From assembly GCF_028476545.1 (NCBI RefSeq), contig NW_026732761.1:169001-233000 (forward strand): 64,000 nucleotides of DNA. The letters run 5' to 3'. This DNA comes from Physella acuta. Its lineage: Eukaryota > Mollusca > Gastropoda > Physidae. A program made the translations under genes and the position numbers. Below the pieces are notes generated by a model. The model was not told where the DNA came from and did not search any database. It worked only from the letters and a program-made list of their open reading frames with translations. Each line of letters begins with the position of its first letter. The first letter of the stretch is position 1. This document shows positions 15,001 to 25,872 of this stretch, in pieces.

Positions 15001-16722
15001 TATGCTGGAGGGTGAGTTGATCATATGTTGTCATAGTGTATGTTGGAGGGTGAGTTGATCATATCACATGTTGTCAAAGTGTATGCTAGAGTGTGAGTTG
15101 ATCATATCATATGTTGTCATAGTGTATGCTAGAGGGTGAGTTGATCACATGTTGTCATAGTGTATGCAGGAGGGTGAGTTGATCATATGTTGTCATAGTG
15201 TATGTTGGAGGGTGAGTTGATCATATGTTGTCATAGTGTATGCTGGAGGGTGAGTTGATCACATGTTGTCATAGTGTATGCTAGAGTGTGAGTTGATCAT
15301 ATCATATGTTGTCATAGTGTATGCAGGAGGGTGAGTTGATCACATGTTGTCATAGTGTATGCTGGAGGGTGAGTTGATCATATGTTGTCATAGTGTATGC
15401 TAGAGGGTGAGTTGATCATATCATATGTTGTCATAGTGTATGCTGGAGGGTGAGTTGATCACATGTTGTCATAGTGTATGCTGGAGGGTGAGTTGATCAC
15501 ATGTTGTCATAGTGTATGCTAGAGGGTGAGTTGATCACATGTTGTTATAGTGTATACTGGAGGGTGAGTTGATCACATGTTGTCATAGTGTATGCTAGAG
15601 TGTGAGTTGATCATATCATATGTTGTCATAGTGTATGCAGGAGGGTGAGTTGATCACATGTTGTCATAGTGTATGCTGGAGGGTGAGTTGATCATATCAC
15701 ATGTTGTCATAGTGTATGCAGGAGGGTGAGTTGATCATATGTTGTCATAGTGTATGTTGGAGGGTGAGTTGATCATATGTTGTCATAGTGTATGTTGGAG
15801 GGTGAGTTGATCACATGTTGTTATAGTGTATACTGGAGGGTGAGTTGATCACATGTTGTCATAGTGTATGCTAGAGTGTGAGTTGATCATATCATATGTT
15901 GTCATAGTGTATGCAGGAGGGTGAGTTGATCACATGTTGTCATAGTGTATGCTGGAGGGTGAGTTGATCATATCACATGTTGTCATAGTGTATGTTGGAG
16001 GGTGAGTTGATCACATGTTGTCATAGTGTATGCTGGAGGGTGAGTTGATCATATCACATGTTGTCATAGTGTATGCAGGAGGGTGAGTTGATCATATGTT
16101 GTCATAGTGTATGCTGGAGGGTGAGTTGATCACATCACATGTTGTCATAGTGTATGTTGGAGGGTGAGTTGATCACATGTTGTCATAGTGTATGCTGGAG
16201 GGTGAGTTGATCATATCACATGTTGTCATAGTGTATGCAGGAGGGTGAGTTGATCACATGTTGTCATAGTGTATGCTGGAGGGTGAGTTGATCATATGTT
16301 GTCATAGTGTATGCTGGAGGGTGAGTTGATCACATGTTGTCATAGTGTATGCTAGAGTGTGAGTTGATCACATGTTGTCATAGTGTATGCTAGAGCGTGA
16401 GTTGATCACATGTTGTCATAGTGTATGCTGGAGGGTGAGTTGATCACATGTTGTCATAGTGTATGTTGGAGGGTGAGTTGATCACATGTTGTCATAGTGT
16501 ATGCTAGAGTGTGAGTTGATCACATGTTGTCATAGTGTATGCTAGAGTGTGAGTTGATCACATGTTGTCATAGTGTATGCTGGAGGGTGAGTTGATCACA
16601 TGTTGTCATAGTGTATGCTAGAGTGTGAGTTGATCACATGTTGTCATAGTGTATGCTGGAGGGTGAGTTGATCACATGTTGTCATAGTGTATGCTAGAGG
16701 GTGAGTTGATCACATCACATGT
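1..16722 (+). repeat. 16.7-kb minisatellite, 38/43-bp unit
   Basis: Head-to-tail units contain GGAGGGTGAGTTGATCACA and TGTTGTCATAGTGTATGC. Most are 38 bp; a 43-bp form carries an extra CACAT or CATAT. Variants are TGCTGG, TGTTGG, TGCAGG and TGCTAG. By length there are about 400 copies, and the array starts before base 1. It lies in the intron before the HPD exon. Long segments recur: rare variants repeat at 4,205-bp spacing (1721/5926; 2081/6286) and at 1,904 and 2,537 bp (9981/11885/14422), showing recent segmental duplication inside the array. Each unit carries a good 5' splice-site match (GAGG/GTGAGT). Confidence 0.97.
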
Positions 16723-16888
16723 AATTATGTGTTATTTTTATTATGTGTAATTACGTGTTATTATTATTGACTTCAAAAATTAAGTTCATGCTTTTAAGTT
16801 ATATTGATGTGATTATGTGTTTAGTTAAGTTCAAGAGTGTAAATTATAATAACATAATACATATGAGAATATTATATTTTATTTTTAG
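16723..16888. other. Unique intron sequence before exon 1
   Basis: AT-rich single-copy sequence of 166 bp between the array and the acceptor of exon 1. It contains short TTATTATGTGTAATTACGTG-like stretches and ends in a T-rich tract. I see no gene here. Confidence 0.6.
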
Positions 16889-16967
16889 GCATGATGAATC
16901 AAAGATTCGTAAAGCCTACTTTAAGATGGCACGTGACTACCATCCTGATAAAAATCCTGAAGGAAGA
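16889..16967 (+). CDS. DNAJC13: DNAJC13 exon 1 of window: J-domain helix II and HPD
   Basis: The acceptor is the AG at 16887-16888 after a T-rich stretch, and the donor is GTAAGG at 16968. The first base completes a codon split with the upstream exon. The 26 codons begin [11 protein letters not shown] and end [12 protein letters not shown] (codons 18-20) is the triad by which J domains stimulate the Hsp70 ATPase, and the basic helix before it contacts Hsp70. The match to animal RME-8 over these residues is very close as remembered. The upstream exon with J-domain helix I (the YEVL-type segment) is not in the window; a 16.7-kb array fills the part of the preceding intron that is visible. This exon has no repeats at its own borders. 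Confidence 0.95.
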
Positions 16968-17116
16968 GTAAGGCGTTTTACTTGTTAACTACACTATACC
17001 CTCTTAACCAGTAATGTATATGCACACCATCCACATTTTTTAAAAAAGAATCCGTCTACTGCCCCCTCCCCATCCCCTTCATTTCATATATGTAAACAAA
17101 CAAAACAAAAAAACAA

Positions 17117-17270
<154 letters not shown>

Positions 17271-17479
17271 CATACTGGCTGTTCTGGCCTGACCTTGTGA
17301 CTTGTGTGTGTAGTACATAAGCAGCTAATACCCAGCATTGCCCGGGTTTAGGAAAAATACTACATTTCAAATTAAACTTCTATAAGCAAATATGGATGTC
17401 TGAAAAAATGTCTACAAACCTAACTATAACCCTCACCACAACCAACCGCAGCCATAACCAAAACGATAAACATACACAA

Positions 17480-19862
17480 ACATAAATATAAAAACAAACA
17501 CAACCTCAAATAAATATAAACCAACCCTAACCTCAACCACAAACATAAATATAAACAAACCCTCACCACAAAAATAAATATAAACAAACCTTCACCTCAA
17601 CCACAAACATAAATATAAACCAACCCTCACCACAAACATCAACCACAAACATAAATATAAACAAACCCTCACCACAAACATAAATATAAACAAACCTTCA
17701 CCTCAACCACAAACATAAATATAAACCAACCCTCACCACAAACATCAACCACAAACATAAATATAAACAAACCCTCACCTCAACCACATACATAAATATA
17801 AACAAACCCTCACCACAAAAATAAATATAAACAAACCTTCACCTCAACCACAAACATAAATATAAACAAACCCTCACCACAAAAATAAATATAAACAAAC
17901 CTTCACCTCAACCACAAACATAAATATAAACAAACCCTCACCACAAAAATGAATATAAACAAACCTTCACCTCAACCACAAACATAAATATAAACAAACC
18001 CTCACCACAAACATAAATATAAACCAACCTTCACCTCAACCACAAACATAAATATAAACAAACCCTCACCACAAACATGAATATAAACCAACCCTCACCT
18101 CAACCACAAACATAAATATAAACAAACCTTCACCACAAAAATAAATATAAACAAACCTTCACCTCAACCACAAACATAAATATAAACCAACCCTCACCAC
18201 AAACATCAACCACAAACATAAATATAAACCAACCCTTACCTCAACCACAAACATAAATATAAACAAACCCTCACCACAAACATAAATATAAACCAACCTT
18301 CACCTCAACCACAAACATAAATATAAACAAACCCTCACCACAAACATGAATATAAACCAACCCTCACCTCAACCACAAAAATAAATATAAACAAACCTTC
18401 ACCTCAACCACAAACATAAATATAAACCAACCCTCACCACAAACATCAACCACAAACATAAATATAAACCAACCCTTACCTCAACCACAAACATAAATAT
18501 AAACAAACCCTCACCACAAACATAAATATAAACAAACCTTCACCTCAACCACAAACATAAATATAAACCAACCCTCACCACAAACATCAACCACAAACAT
18601 AAATATAAACCAACCCTTACCTCAACCACAAACATAAATATAAACAAACCCTCACCACAAACATAAATATAAACCAACCTTCACCTCAACCACAAACATA
18701 AATATAAACAAACCCTCACCACAAACATGAATATAAACCAACCCTCACCTCAACCACAAAAATAAATATAAACAAACCTTCACCTCAACCACAAACATAA
18801 ATATAAACCAACCCTCACCACAAACATCAACCACAAACATAAATATAAACCAACCCTTACCTCAACCACAAACATAAATATAAACAAACCCTCACCACAA
18901 ACATAAATATAAACCAACCTTCACCTCAACCACAAACATAAATATAAACAAACCCTCACCACAAACATGAATATAAACCAACCCTCACCTCAACCACAAA
19001 CATAAATATAAACAAACCTTCACCACAAAAATAAATATAAACAAACCTTCACCTCAACCACAAACATAAATATAAACCAACCCTCACCACAAACATCAAC
19101 CACAAACATAAATATAAACCAACCCTTACCTCAACCACAAACATAAATATAAACAAACCCTCACCACAAACATAAATATAAACCAACCTTCACCTCAACC
19201 ACAAACATAAATATAAACAAACCCTCACCACAAACATGAATATAAACCAACCCTCACCTCAACCACAAAAATAAATATAAACAAACCTTCACCTCAACCA
19301 CAAACATAAATATAAACCAACCCTCACCACAAACATCAACCACAAACATAAATATAAACCAACCCTTACCTCAACCACAAACATAAATATAAACAAACCC
19401 TCACCACAAACATAAATATAAACAAACCCTCACCACAAACATAAATATAAACAAACCCTCACCACAAAAATAAATATAAACAAACCTTCACCTCAACCAC
19501 AAACATAAATATAAACCAACCCTCACCTCAACCACAAACATAAATATAAACAAACCCTCACCACAAAAATGAATATAAACAAACCCTCACCACAAACATC
19601 AACCACAAACATAAATATAAACAAACCCTCACCACAAACATCAACCACAAACATAAATATAAACAAACCCTCACCACAAACATCAACCACAAACATCATC
19701 CACAAACATCAACCACAAACATCAACCACAAACATCAACCACAAACATCAACCACAAACATTAACCACAAACATAAATATAAACAAACCCTCACCACAAA
19801 CATCAACCACAAACGTAAATATAAACAAACCCTCTCCACAAACATCACCAACAAACTTAAAC
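17480..19862 (+). repeat. AC-rich composite minisatellite in intron 1
   Basis: Units are built from AACCACAAACATAAATATAA, ACAAACCCTCACC and ACCAACCTTCACCTC in varying order. The marker TTACCTCAACC recurs at about 18236, 18476, 18616, 18856, 19126 and 19366, with spacings near 240, 140, 240, 270 and 240 bp, so the array has a higher-order structure. The 3' end degenerates to a simple 12-bp AACATCAACCAC repeat. Confidence 0.92.
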
Positions 19863-20027
19863 CCTGAAAGAAGTGGGGAAGAGGGTTAAATTATAAGTGG
19901 GAAGAAGAGAAAGACGGATGTGGATTAGATCCGTAGAGGAGAGAAGGATGGATGTGGATTAGATCCTTTTATATATATATATACTAGCCGTACCAGCCAG
20001 GCCCTGCACTGGCCTCTGTGAAAAACC

Positions 20028-20195
20028 CAGAGGCTTAGCAGGGAGGGGGGGGGGGGGCTGACCGCACCAGATGACACCATTTCAGAGAGTGACACCATGT
20101 GATCAACTCACCCTCCAGCTTACACTATGACAACCTCTGGGAGGTGACACCATTAAGTGCAGCACCGGGTGACACCCGACCGCGCTACGCCATTG
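20028..20195. mobile_element. hAT-like MITE carrying one monomer of the 5' array
   Basis: Terminal inverted repeats: CAGAGGCTTAGCAGGG on the left, and CAATGGCGTAGCGCGG read inward on the opposite strand from the right. Flanking 8-bp sequences are GAAAAACC (20020-20027) and GAAAAACT (20196-20203), a 7 of 8 target duplication typical of hAT elements. At 168 bp it has no coding capacity, so it is non-autonomous. Inside, at 20097-20134, sits the reverse complement of one 38-bp unit of the 1-16722 array with a single mismatch. A GTGTCA/TGACAC motif recurs several times inside. Confidence 0.75.
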
Positions 20196-20373
20196 GAAAA
20201 ACTTATCTGTAAAGGACCATGACATGTGTGTTTAGTAATCAGCATATACCAGGCATTGCCCACCCTATCCACAACCAACCAAAACCAAAACACAAAAAAA
20301 ACGCAAACAAAAATTCAAACACAAACCCATCCGCAAACCCAAACCAAATACCAAGAAAACGCAAATCCAAACG

Positions 20374-20708
20374 CAAAGTGCTCACAGTCTAGCCCGGGGC
20401 GCCAAATCGCACCTGGCTGGGGTGCCGGTGAAACCGCCTTTTTCGGCTTAGTAAACGAATATAGTACCCCAATTTATTCATAGTATTTTGCACTCACTTA
20501 AACATATGCGTCATAGCAAACACGGGAAGGCCCGGGGCGCCAAATAGCACCCTGTCGGTTCACCGGAGGACGGGCAGATTTGATTCACTTAAAGACTATA
20601 GTAACTTTTCTTATCCATAGTCTATCGCACTGTTTAAAATGAACTTATCCACCATAGCGCTCACAGGATAGCCCAGTGCACCAAATCGAATCCTGCCGGG
20701 GCGCCGGG
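20374..20708. repeat. Three diverged ~140-bp core repeats leading into (TA)n
   Basis: Segments beginning near 20374, 20513 and 20655 each contain a GCCC(GG)GGCGCCAAATCG-type block followed by a CCGG-rich turn, then CTATAGTA and TTTATTCATAG-like stretches. The third stops at GCCGGGTT and passes directly into TA repeats. Core repeats next to a microsatellite are a layout known from non-autonomous Helentron-type elements of bivalves; that assignment is only inference. Confidence 0.5.
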
Positions 20709-20710
20709 TT

Positions 20711-20795
<85 letters not shown>

Positions 20796-20836
20796 AATAT
20801 ATATACACATACACACACACACACACACATACACAC
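20709..20836. repeat. (TA)n then (CA)n microsatellite
   Basis: About 95 bp of TA repeats followed by roughly 30 bp of CA repeats, directly after the core-repeat block. Confidence 0.95.
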
Positions 20837-20885
20837 AGAGACACGAGCACATTTCATCTTTGTAAATACACTCTAACCAAACCTC

Positions 20886-21330
20886 ATCATATCAGCATTA
20901 TAGTATGGTCATTTTTGTTTTACTTTATCAGCATTATAGTATGGTGATTTGTTTTACTTTATCGGCATTATAGTATGGTCATTTGTTTTACTTTATCAGC
21001 ATTATAGTATGGTCATTTGTTTTACTTTATCAGCATTATAGTATGGTCATTTGTTTTACTTTATCAGCATTATAGTATGGTCATTTGTTTTACTTTATTT
21101 ACACTATCGTATGGTCATTTGTTTTACTTTATCAGCATTATAGTATGGTCATTTGTTTTACTTTATCGGCATTATAGTATGGTCATTTGTTTTACTTTAT
21201 CAGCATTATAGTATGGTCATTTGTTTTACTTTATCAGCATTATAGTATGGTCATTTGTTTTACTTTATCAGCATTATAGTATGGTCATTTGTTTTACTTT
21301 ATCAGCATTATAGTATGGTCATTTGTTTTA
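20886..21330 (+). repeat. 33-bp minisatellite, ~13 copies
   Basis: The unit contains ATCAGCATTATAGTATGGTC followed by ATTTGTTTTACTT. Copies are nearly identical; one unit has TTTACACTATCG in place of the usual start. It lies within intron 1. Confidence 0.95.
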
Positions 21331-21489
21331 CCCTCTCCTAATAGTCACACCACATTTTGTCCTTGCCTGTTTCACTGACACTCAATCCCCTAAGCCTAAT
21401 CCTAACCCTAAGCCTAATCCTTATATTATAACAACATTCTCCAATCTTTAATCCATAACAAAGCTTTCAAATGTTTATATCAAATCTGA

Positions 21490-21670
21490 ACACCATAATC
21501 CTAATACCTTATCCAAACTCCTTAATCCTGATATCGTATCCAAACTCCTTAAACCTGATATCGTATCCAAACTCCTTAATCCTGATATCGTATCCAAACT
21601 CCTTAAACCTGATATCGTATCCAAACTCCTTAATCCTGATATTGTATCCAAACTCCTTAATCTTAATACC
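21490..21670 (+). repeat. 27-bp minisatellite before exon 2
   Basis: About seven copies of a unit with CCTTAATCCTGATATCGTAT and CCAAACT. It ends about 20 nt upstream of the exon 2 acceptor, and the last partial unit (CCTTAATCTTAATACC) runs into the pyrimidine tract. The AG itself is not repeated. Confidence 0.92.
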
Positions 21671-21687
21671 ATATTTCCTGTCAACAG

Positions 21688-21820
21688 GAAATGTTTGAGC
21701 AAGTGAACAAAGCTTATGAGTTCCTGTGCAGCAAAACAAAAGTCAAAGATGGACCTGACCCACAGAACATTGTACTCATTTTAAAGGCTCAAAGCATTCT
21801 CTTCAGCCGTTACAAAGATG
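21688..21820 (+). CDS. DNAJC13: DNAJC13 exon 2: J-domain helix III and start of helical region
   Basis: The acceptor is TCAACAG ending at 21687, and the donor is GTGAGT at 21821, after the first base of a split Glu codon. Codons 27-70 of the segment begin [14 protein letters not shown], which is J-domain helix III, and continue through [19 protein letters not shown]. The DGPDP and LILK blocks are hallmark RME-8 sequence after the J domain. A 27-bp array stops about 20 nt before the acceptor without including the AG. A hAT-like short transposon begins 30 nt after the donor. Confidence 0.95.
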
Positions 21821-21849
21821 GTGAGTAAACTCACTCAAGTCATCATGGG

Positions 21850-21915
21850 CAGTGGCGTCGCTAGGTCGGGTGTCAACCACTTCATGGTGTCACCCCCCCA
21901 CCCCAAAGTAACAAA

Positions 21916-21992
<77 letters not shown>

Positions 21993-22334
21993 TGTGTGTA
22001 TCGGCCTACATAGGCCTATAATTCAAATATATGCCACATACACATACATGTATGTTTATAACCTTTAATCACTGCAGACATAATAGTAACAATGTTTATC
22101 TATATCCTGTTAATAATATAGTTGGATTTAGCCATGTTTTCTCTCTAGTTAGCATGCTTACGTCATTGTGCCATCTCACTCATGTAATAATTGTTGATTT
22201 ATTATTTAAAGAATATTTAGATTTTAATAATTATTAATTGAAATGGCAAAAAAGCATTTCTCTTCTGTAAATTTTGTGTAAATGGTGTCACCGGTGGGGC
22301 CTGCACCCCCCACCCCGCCCTCGCTACGCCTCTG
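21850..22334. mobile_element. hAT-like MITE, 485 bp, in intron 2
   Basis: The left end is CAGTGGCGTCGCTAGGTCGG. The right end, read inward on the opposite strand, is CAGAGGCGTAGCGAGGGCGG. The flanks ATCATGGG (21842-21849) and ATCACAGG (22335-22342) agree at 6 of 8 bases, consistent with an old 8-bp target duplication. It includes a (TA)n tract at about 21918-21989 and GGTGTCACC-like motifs shared with the 20028 element. No transposase reading frame is present. Confidence 0.75.
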
Positions 22335-22374
22335 ATCACAGGAGCATCAACTCACTATTATAAATCAAAGATAT

Positions 22375-22560
22375 CTCACTAAGTTAATCTCACTAAGTCA
22401 AACATATCTCACTAAGTTAATCTCACTTAGTCAAACATATCTCACTAAGTTAATCTCACTAAGTCAAACCTATCTCATTAAGTTAATCTCACTAAGTCAA
22501 ACATATCTCACTAAATTAATTTCACTAAGTTAAACATCTCTCACTAAATCAAACATGTCT
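22375..22560 (+). repeat. 33-bp minisatellite, ~5-6 copies
   Basis: Units contain CTCACTAAGTTAATCTCACT and AAGTCAAACATAT. They diverge toward the 3' side. It lies in intron 2. Confidence 0.88.
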
Positions 22561-22705
22561 CTCTAACTTAATTTCATTAAAACAGACTCATTGTCATTAA
22601 GGCTAAAGGTAAATTAATTTCAACAAGGCAAATTGCAGATTAATTACATTAAGAAAAAAACTGTATAGAAACTATTTTCCAACTACAACAAGTGTCCACC
22701 ATTTT

Positions 22706-23007
22706 ATTGACCTAAAAATGTCCCCCATTTTACCGACCTACAAAATGTCCACCATTTTACTGACCTACAAAATGTCCACCATTTTACCGACCTACAAAAT
22801 GTCCACCATTTTACTGACCTACAAAATGTCCACCATTTTACCGACCTACAAAATGTCCACCATTTTACTGACCTACAAAATGTCCACCATTTTACCGACC
22901 TACAAAATGTCCACCATTTTACCGACCTACAAAATGTCCACCATTTTACCAACCTACAAAATGTCCACCATTTTACCGACCTACAAAATGTCCACCATTT
23001 TACTGAC
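22706..23007 (+). repeat. 27-bp array repeating the branch-point region of exon 3's acceptor
   Basis: About 11 copies of CTGACCTACAAAATGTCCAC plus CATTTTA. The true acceptor region reads CATTTTACTGACTTCCAG, so the last unit merges with the 3' splice site. TTTACTGAC is a good match to the animal branch-point consensus and is present in about half the units; the others have TTTACCGAC. Confidence 0.9.
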
Positions 23008-23013
23008 TTCCAG

Positions 23014-23198
23014 AGCTCCAGCCATACAAGTATGCCGGCTACCCAATGTTAATCAAGACCATCAGGATGGAGACCAATGATGACCAGCTGTTCAGCAAAT
23101 CTGCTCCTCTTCTCTCTGCAGCCTCTGAACTAGCCTTTCACACTGTCAATTGTTCAGCCCTTAATGCTGAGGAGTTACGCAGAGAAAACGGCATCCAA
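23014..23198 (+). CDS. DNAJC13: DNAJC13 exon 3
   Basis: The acceptor is GACTTCCAG ending at 23013, and the donor is GTAAGG at 23199. Two bases complete the split Glu codon, then 61 codons include [31 protein letters not shown] and [15 protein letters not shown], all close to animal DNAJC13. It is part of the armadillo-like helical scaffold; no catalytic residues are expected. The branch-point and pyrimidine stretch before the acceptor is repeated in the array at 22706-23007, and another array starts about 6 nt after the donor. Confidence 0.95.
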
Positions 23199-23204
23199 GT
23201 AAGG

Positions 23205-23395
23205 CACCAATACATTTCTCCCATAATGGCACCAATACATTTCTCCCATAATGGCACCAATACATTTCTCCCATAATGGCACCAATACATTTCTCCCATA
23301 ATGGCACCAATACATTTCTCCCATAATGGCACCAATACATTTCTCCCATAATGGCACCAATACATTTCTCCCATAATGGCACCAAAATACATTTC
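23205..23395 (+). repeat. 25-bp minisatellite after exon 3
   Basis: About eight copies of CACCAATACATTTCTCCCAT plus AATGG. The array starts about 6 nt after the exon 3 donor, but the GTAAGG itself is not kept in the units. Confidence 0.95.
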
Positions 23396-23437
23396 TCCCA
23401 TGTCAATTTGTTTTTGTACTTATATGTTAATTACCTC

Positions 23438-23575
23438 AAAGTTATGCCAATGTTGATTACCTCAGTTATGCTAATATTAATTACCTCAGTTATGCCAATG
23501 TTAATTACCTCAGTTATGCTAATATTAATTACCTCAGTTATGCTAATGTTTATAACCTCAAAGTTATGCTTTTAC
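23438..23575 (+). repeat. ~24-bp array with acceptor-like ends before exon 4
   Basis: About five units with GTTATGCTAATATTAATTAC and CTCA. Unit ends (TTACCTCAG) resemble the real acceptor, TTTACTTCAG, which itself follows GTTATGC. It is a weaker example of a junction-derived array. Confidence 0.8.
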
Positions 23576-23580
23576 TTCAG

Positions 23581-23655
23581 GTACTACAAGATGCTTTCTC
23601 TAGATGTGTAAATGTTCTCAATCAGTCAAGTAAACAAGAAGAGACAGCAGTCAAT
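23581..23655 (+). CDS. DNAJC13: DNAJC13 exon 4
   Basis: The acceptor is TTTACTTCAG ending at 23580, and the donor is GTGAGT at 23656. The 25 codons begin VLQDAFSRCVNVLNQSSK, which aligns with the family's LQEAFSRC-type helix. The end (QEETAVN) is a variable loop in the family. Both borders are phase 0. The short array upstream (23438-23575) has units ending in TTACCTCAG, which resemble this exon's acceptor. Confidence 0.93.
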
Positions 23656-23679
23656 GTGAGTCTACGCTTTCATTACATT

Positions 23680-25745
23680 ACATGATTCCAGGTCTTTACT
23701 TACATGATCCAGGTCTTTACTTACATGATCCAGGTCTTTACTTACATGATCCAGGTCTTTACTTACATGATCCAGGTCTTTACTTACATGATCCAGGTCT
23801 TTACTTACATGATCCAGGTCTTTACTTACATGGTCCAGGTCTTTACTTATATGATTCCACGTCTTTACTTACAGGATCTAGGTCTTTACTTATATGATTC
23901 CAGGTCTTACTTACATGATCTAGGTCTTTACTTACATGATCCAGGTCTTTACTTACATGATCCAGGTCTTTACTTACATGATCCAGGTCTTTACTTACAT
24001 GATCCAGGTCTTTACTTACATGATCCAGGTCTTTACTTACAGGATCCAGGTCTTTACTTACATGATTCCATGTCTTTACTTACTTGATCCAGGTCTTTAC
24101 TTATATGATCCAGGTCTTTACTTACATGATCCACGTCTTTACTTACATGATCCAGGTCTTTACTTATATGATCCAGGTCTTTACTTACATGATCCAGGTC
24201 TTTACTTACATGATCCAGGTCTTTACTTACATGATCCAGGTCTTTACTTACAGGATCCAGGTCTTTACTTACATGATTCCATGTCTTTACTTACTTGATC
24301 CAGGTCTTTACTTATATGATCCAGGTCTTTACTTACATGATCCACGTCTTTACTTACATGATCCAGGTCTTTACTTACATGATCCAGGTCTTTACTTATA
24401 TGATTCCAGGTCTTTACTTATATGATTCCAGGTCTTTACTTACATGATCCAGGTCTTTACTTACATGATTCCACGTCTTTACTTACATGATCCAGGTCTT
24501 TACTTACATGATCCCCATCTTTACTTACATGATCCAGGTCTTTACTTACATGATCCAGGTCTTTACTTATATGATTCCAGGTCTTTACTTATATGATTCC
24601 AGGTCTTTACTTACATGATCCACGTCTTTACTTACATGATCCAGGTCTTTACTTATATGATCCAGGTCTTTACTTACATGATCCAGGTCTTTACTTACAT
24701 GATCCACGTCTTTACTTACAGGATCTAGGTCTTTACTTATATGATTCCAGGTCTTACTTACATGATCTAGGTCTTTACTTACATGATCCAGGTCTTTACT
24801 TACATGATCCAGGTCTTTACTTACAGGATCCAGGTCTTTACTTACAGGATCCAGGTCTTTACTTACATGATCCCCATCTTTACTTACATGATCCAGGTCT
24901 TTACTTACATGATCCAGGTCTTTACTTACATGATCCAGGTCTTTACTTATATGATTCCAGGTCTTTACTTATATGATTCCAGGTCTTTACTTACATGATC
25001 CAGGTCTTTACTTACATGATCCAGGTCTTTACTTATATGATTCCAGGTCTTTACTTATATGATTCCAGGTCTTTACTTACATGATCCAGGTCTTTACTTA
25101 CATGATCCAGGTCTTTACTTACACGATCCAGGTCTTTACTTACATGATTCCATGTCTTTACTTACATGATCCAGGTCTTTACTTATATGATCCAGGTCTT
25201 TACTTACATGATCCCCATCTTTACTTATATGATCCACGTCTTTACTTACATGATCCAGGTCTTTACTTACATGATCCAGGTCTTTACTTACATGATCCAC
25301 GTCTTTACTTATATGATTCCAGGTCTTTACTTACATGATTCCAGGTCTTTACTTACATGATCCAGGTCTTTACTTACATGATCTAGGTCTTTACTTACAT
25401 GATCCAGGTCTTTACTTACATGATCCACGTCATTACTTACATGATCTAGGTCTTTACTTACATGATCTAGGTCTTTACTTACATGATCCACGTCTTTACT
25501 TACATGATCTAGGTCTTTACTTACATGATTCCAGGTCTTTACTTACATGATCCAGGTCTTTACTTACATGATCTAGGTCTTTACTTACATGATCCACGTC
25601 ATTACTTACATGATCTAGGTCTTTACTTACAGGATCCAGGTCTTTACTTACATGATCCAGGTCTTTACTTACAGGATCCAGGTCTTTACTTACATGATCC
25701 AGGTCTTTACTTACATGATCCAGGTCTTTACTTACATGATCCAAC
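23680..25745 (+). repeat. 21/22-bp acceptor-type array filling intron 4
   Basis: Close to 100 copies of GATCCAGGTCTTTACTTACA plus T; a 22-bp form has GATTCCAGG. The true acceptor of exon 5 is TTACTTACATGATTCCAG, identical in form to a unit. The array begins about 25 nt after exon 4's donor, is interrupted by a transposon fragment near 25818 and resumes at 25873-25973 up to the exon. Because 21 bp is seven codons without a stop, it gives open frames that are not genes. Confidence 0.96.
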
Positions 25746-25817
25746 TCATACATATATATTGACTCAGAAATAGACTTAAGTAAGTAACAGTTGTATTATG
25801 ACATTAAAAAAATTTTA

Positions 25818-25872
25818 CAGAGGGGTCCATGGGGGGGGGGCGGACCAATCCACCTCCCTGCCTACGCCACTG
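25818..25872. mobile_element. Short hAT-like transposon fragment
   Basis: A 55-bp piece beginning CAGAGGGGTCCATGGG and ending CCCTGCCTACGCCACTG, whose reverse complement CAGTGGCGTAGGCAGGG resembles the other terminal repeats here. It contains a G run. No target duplication is visible, so it may be a remnant. It interrupts the intron 4 array. Confidence 0.5.

Noticed and set aside
1-16722. CRISPR-like array
   Set aside because: Units are contiguous with no unique spacers; the host is an animal genome.
16743-16985. Open frame joining intron sequence to the J-domain exon
   Set aside because: The first part is AT-rich intron. The family alignment starts at HDESK, directly after an AG acceptor.
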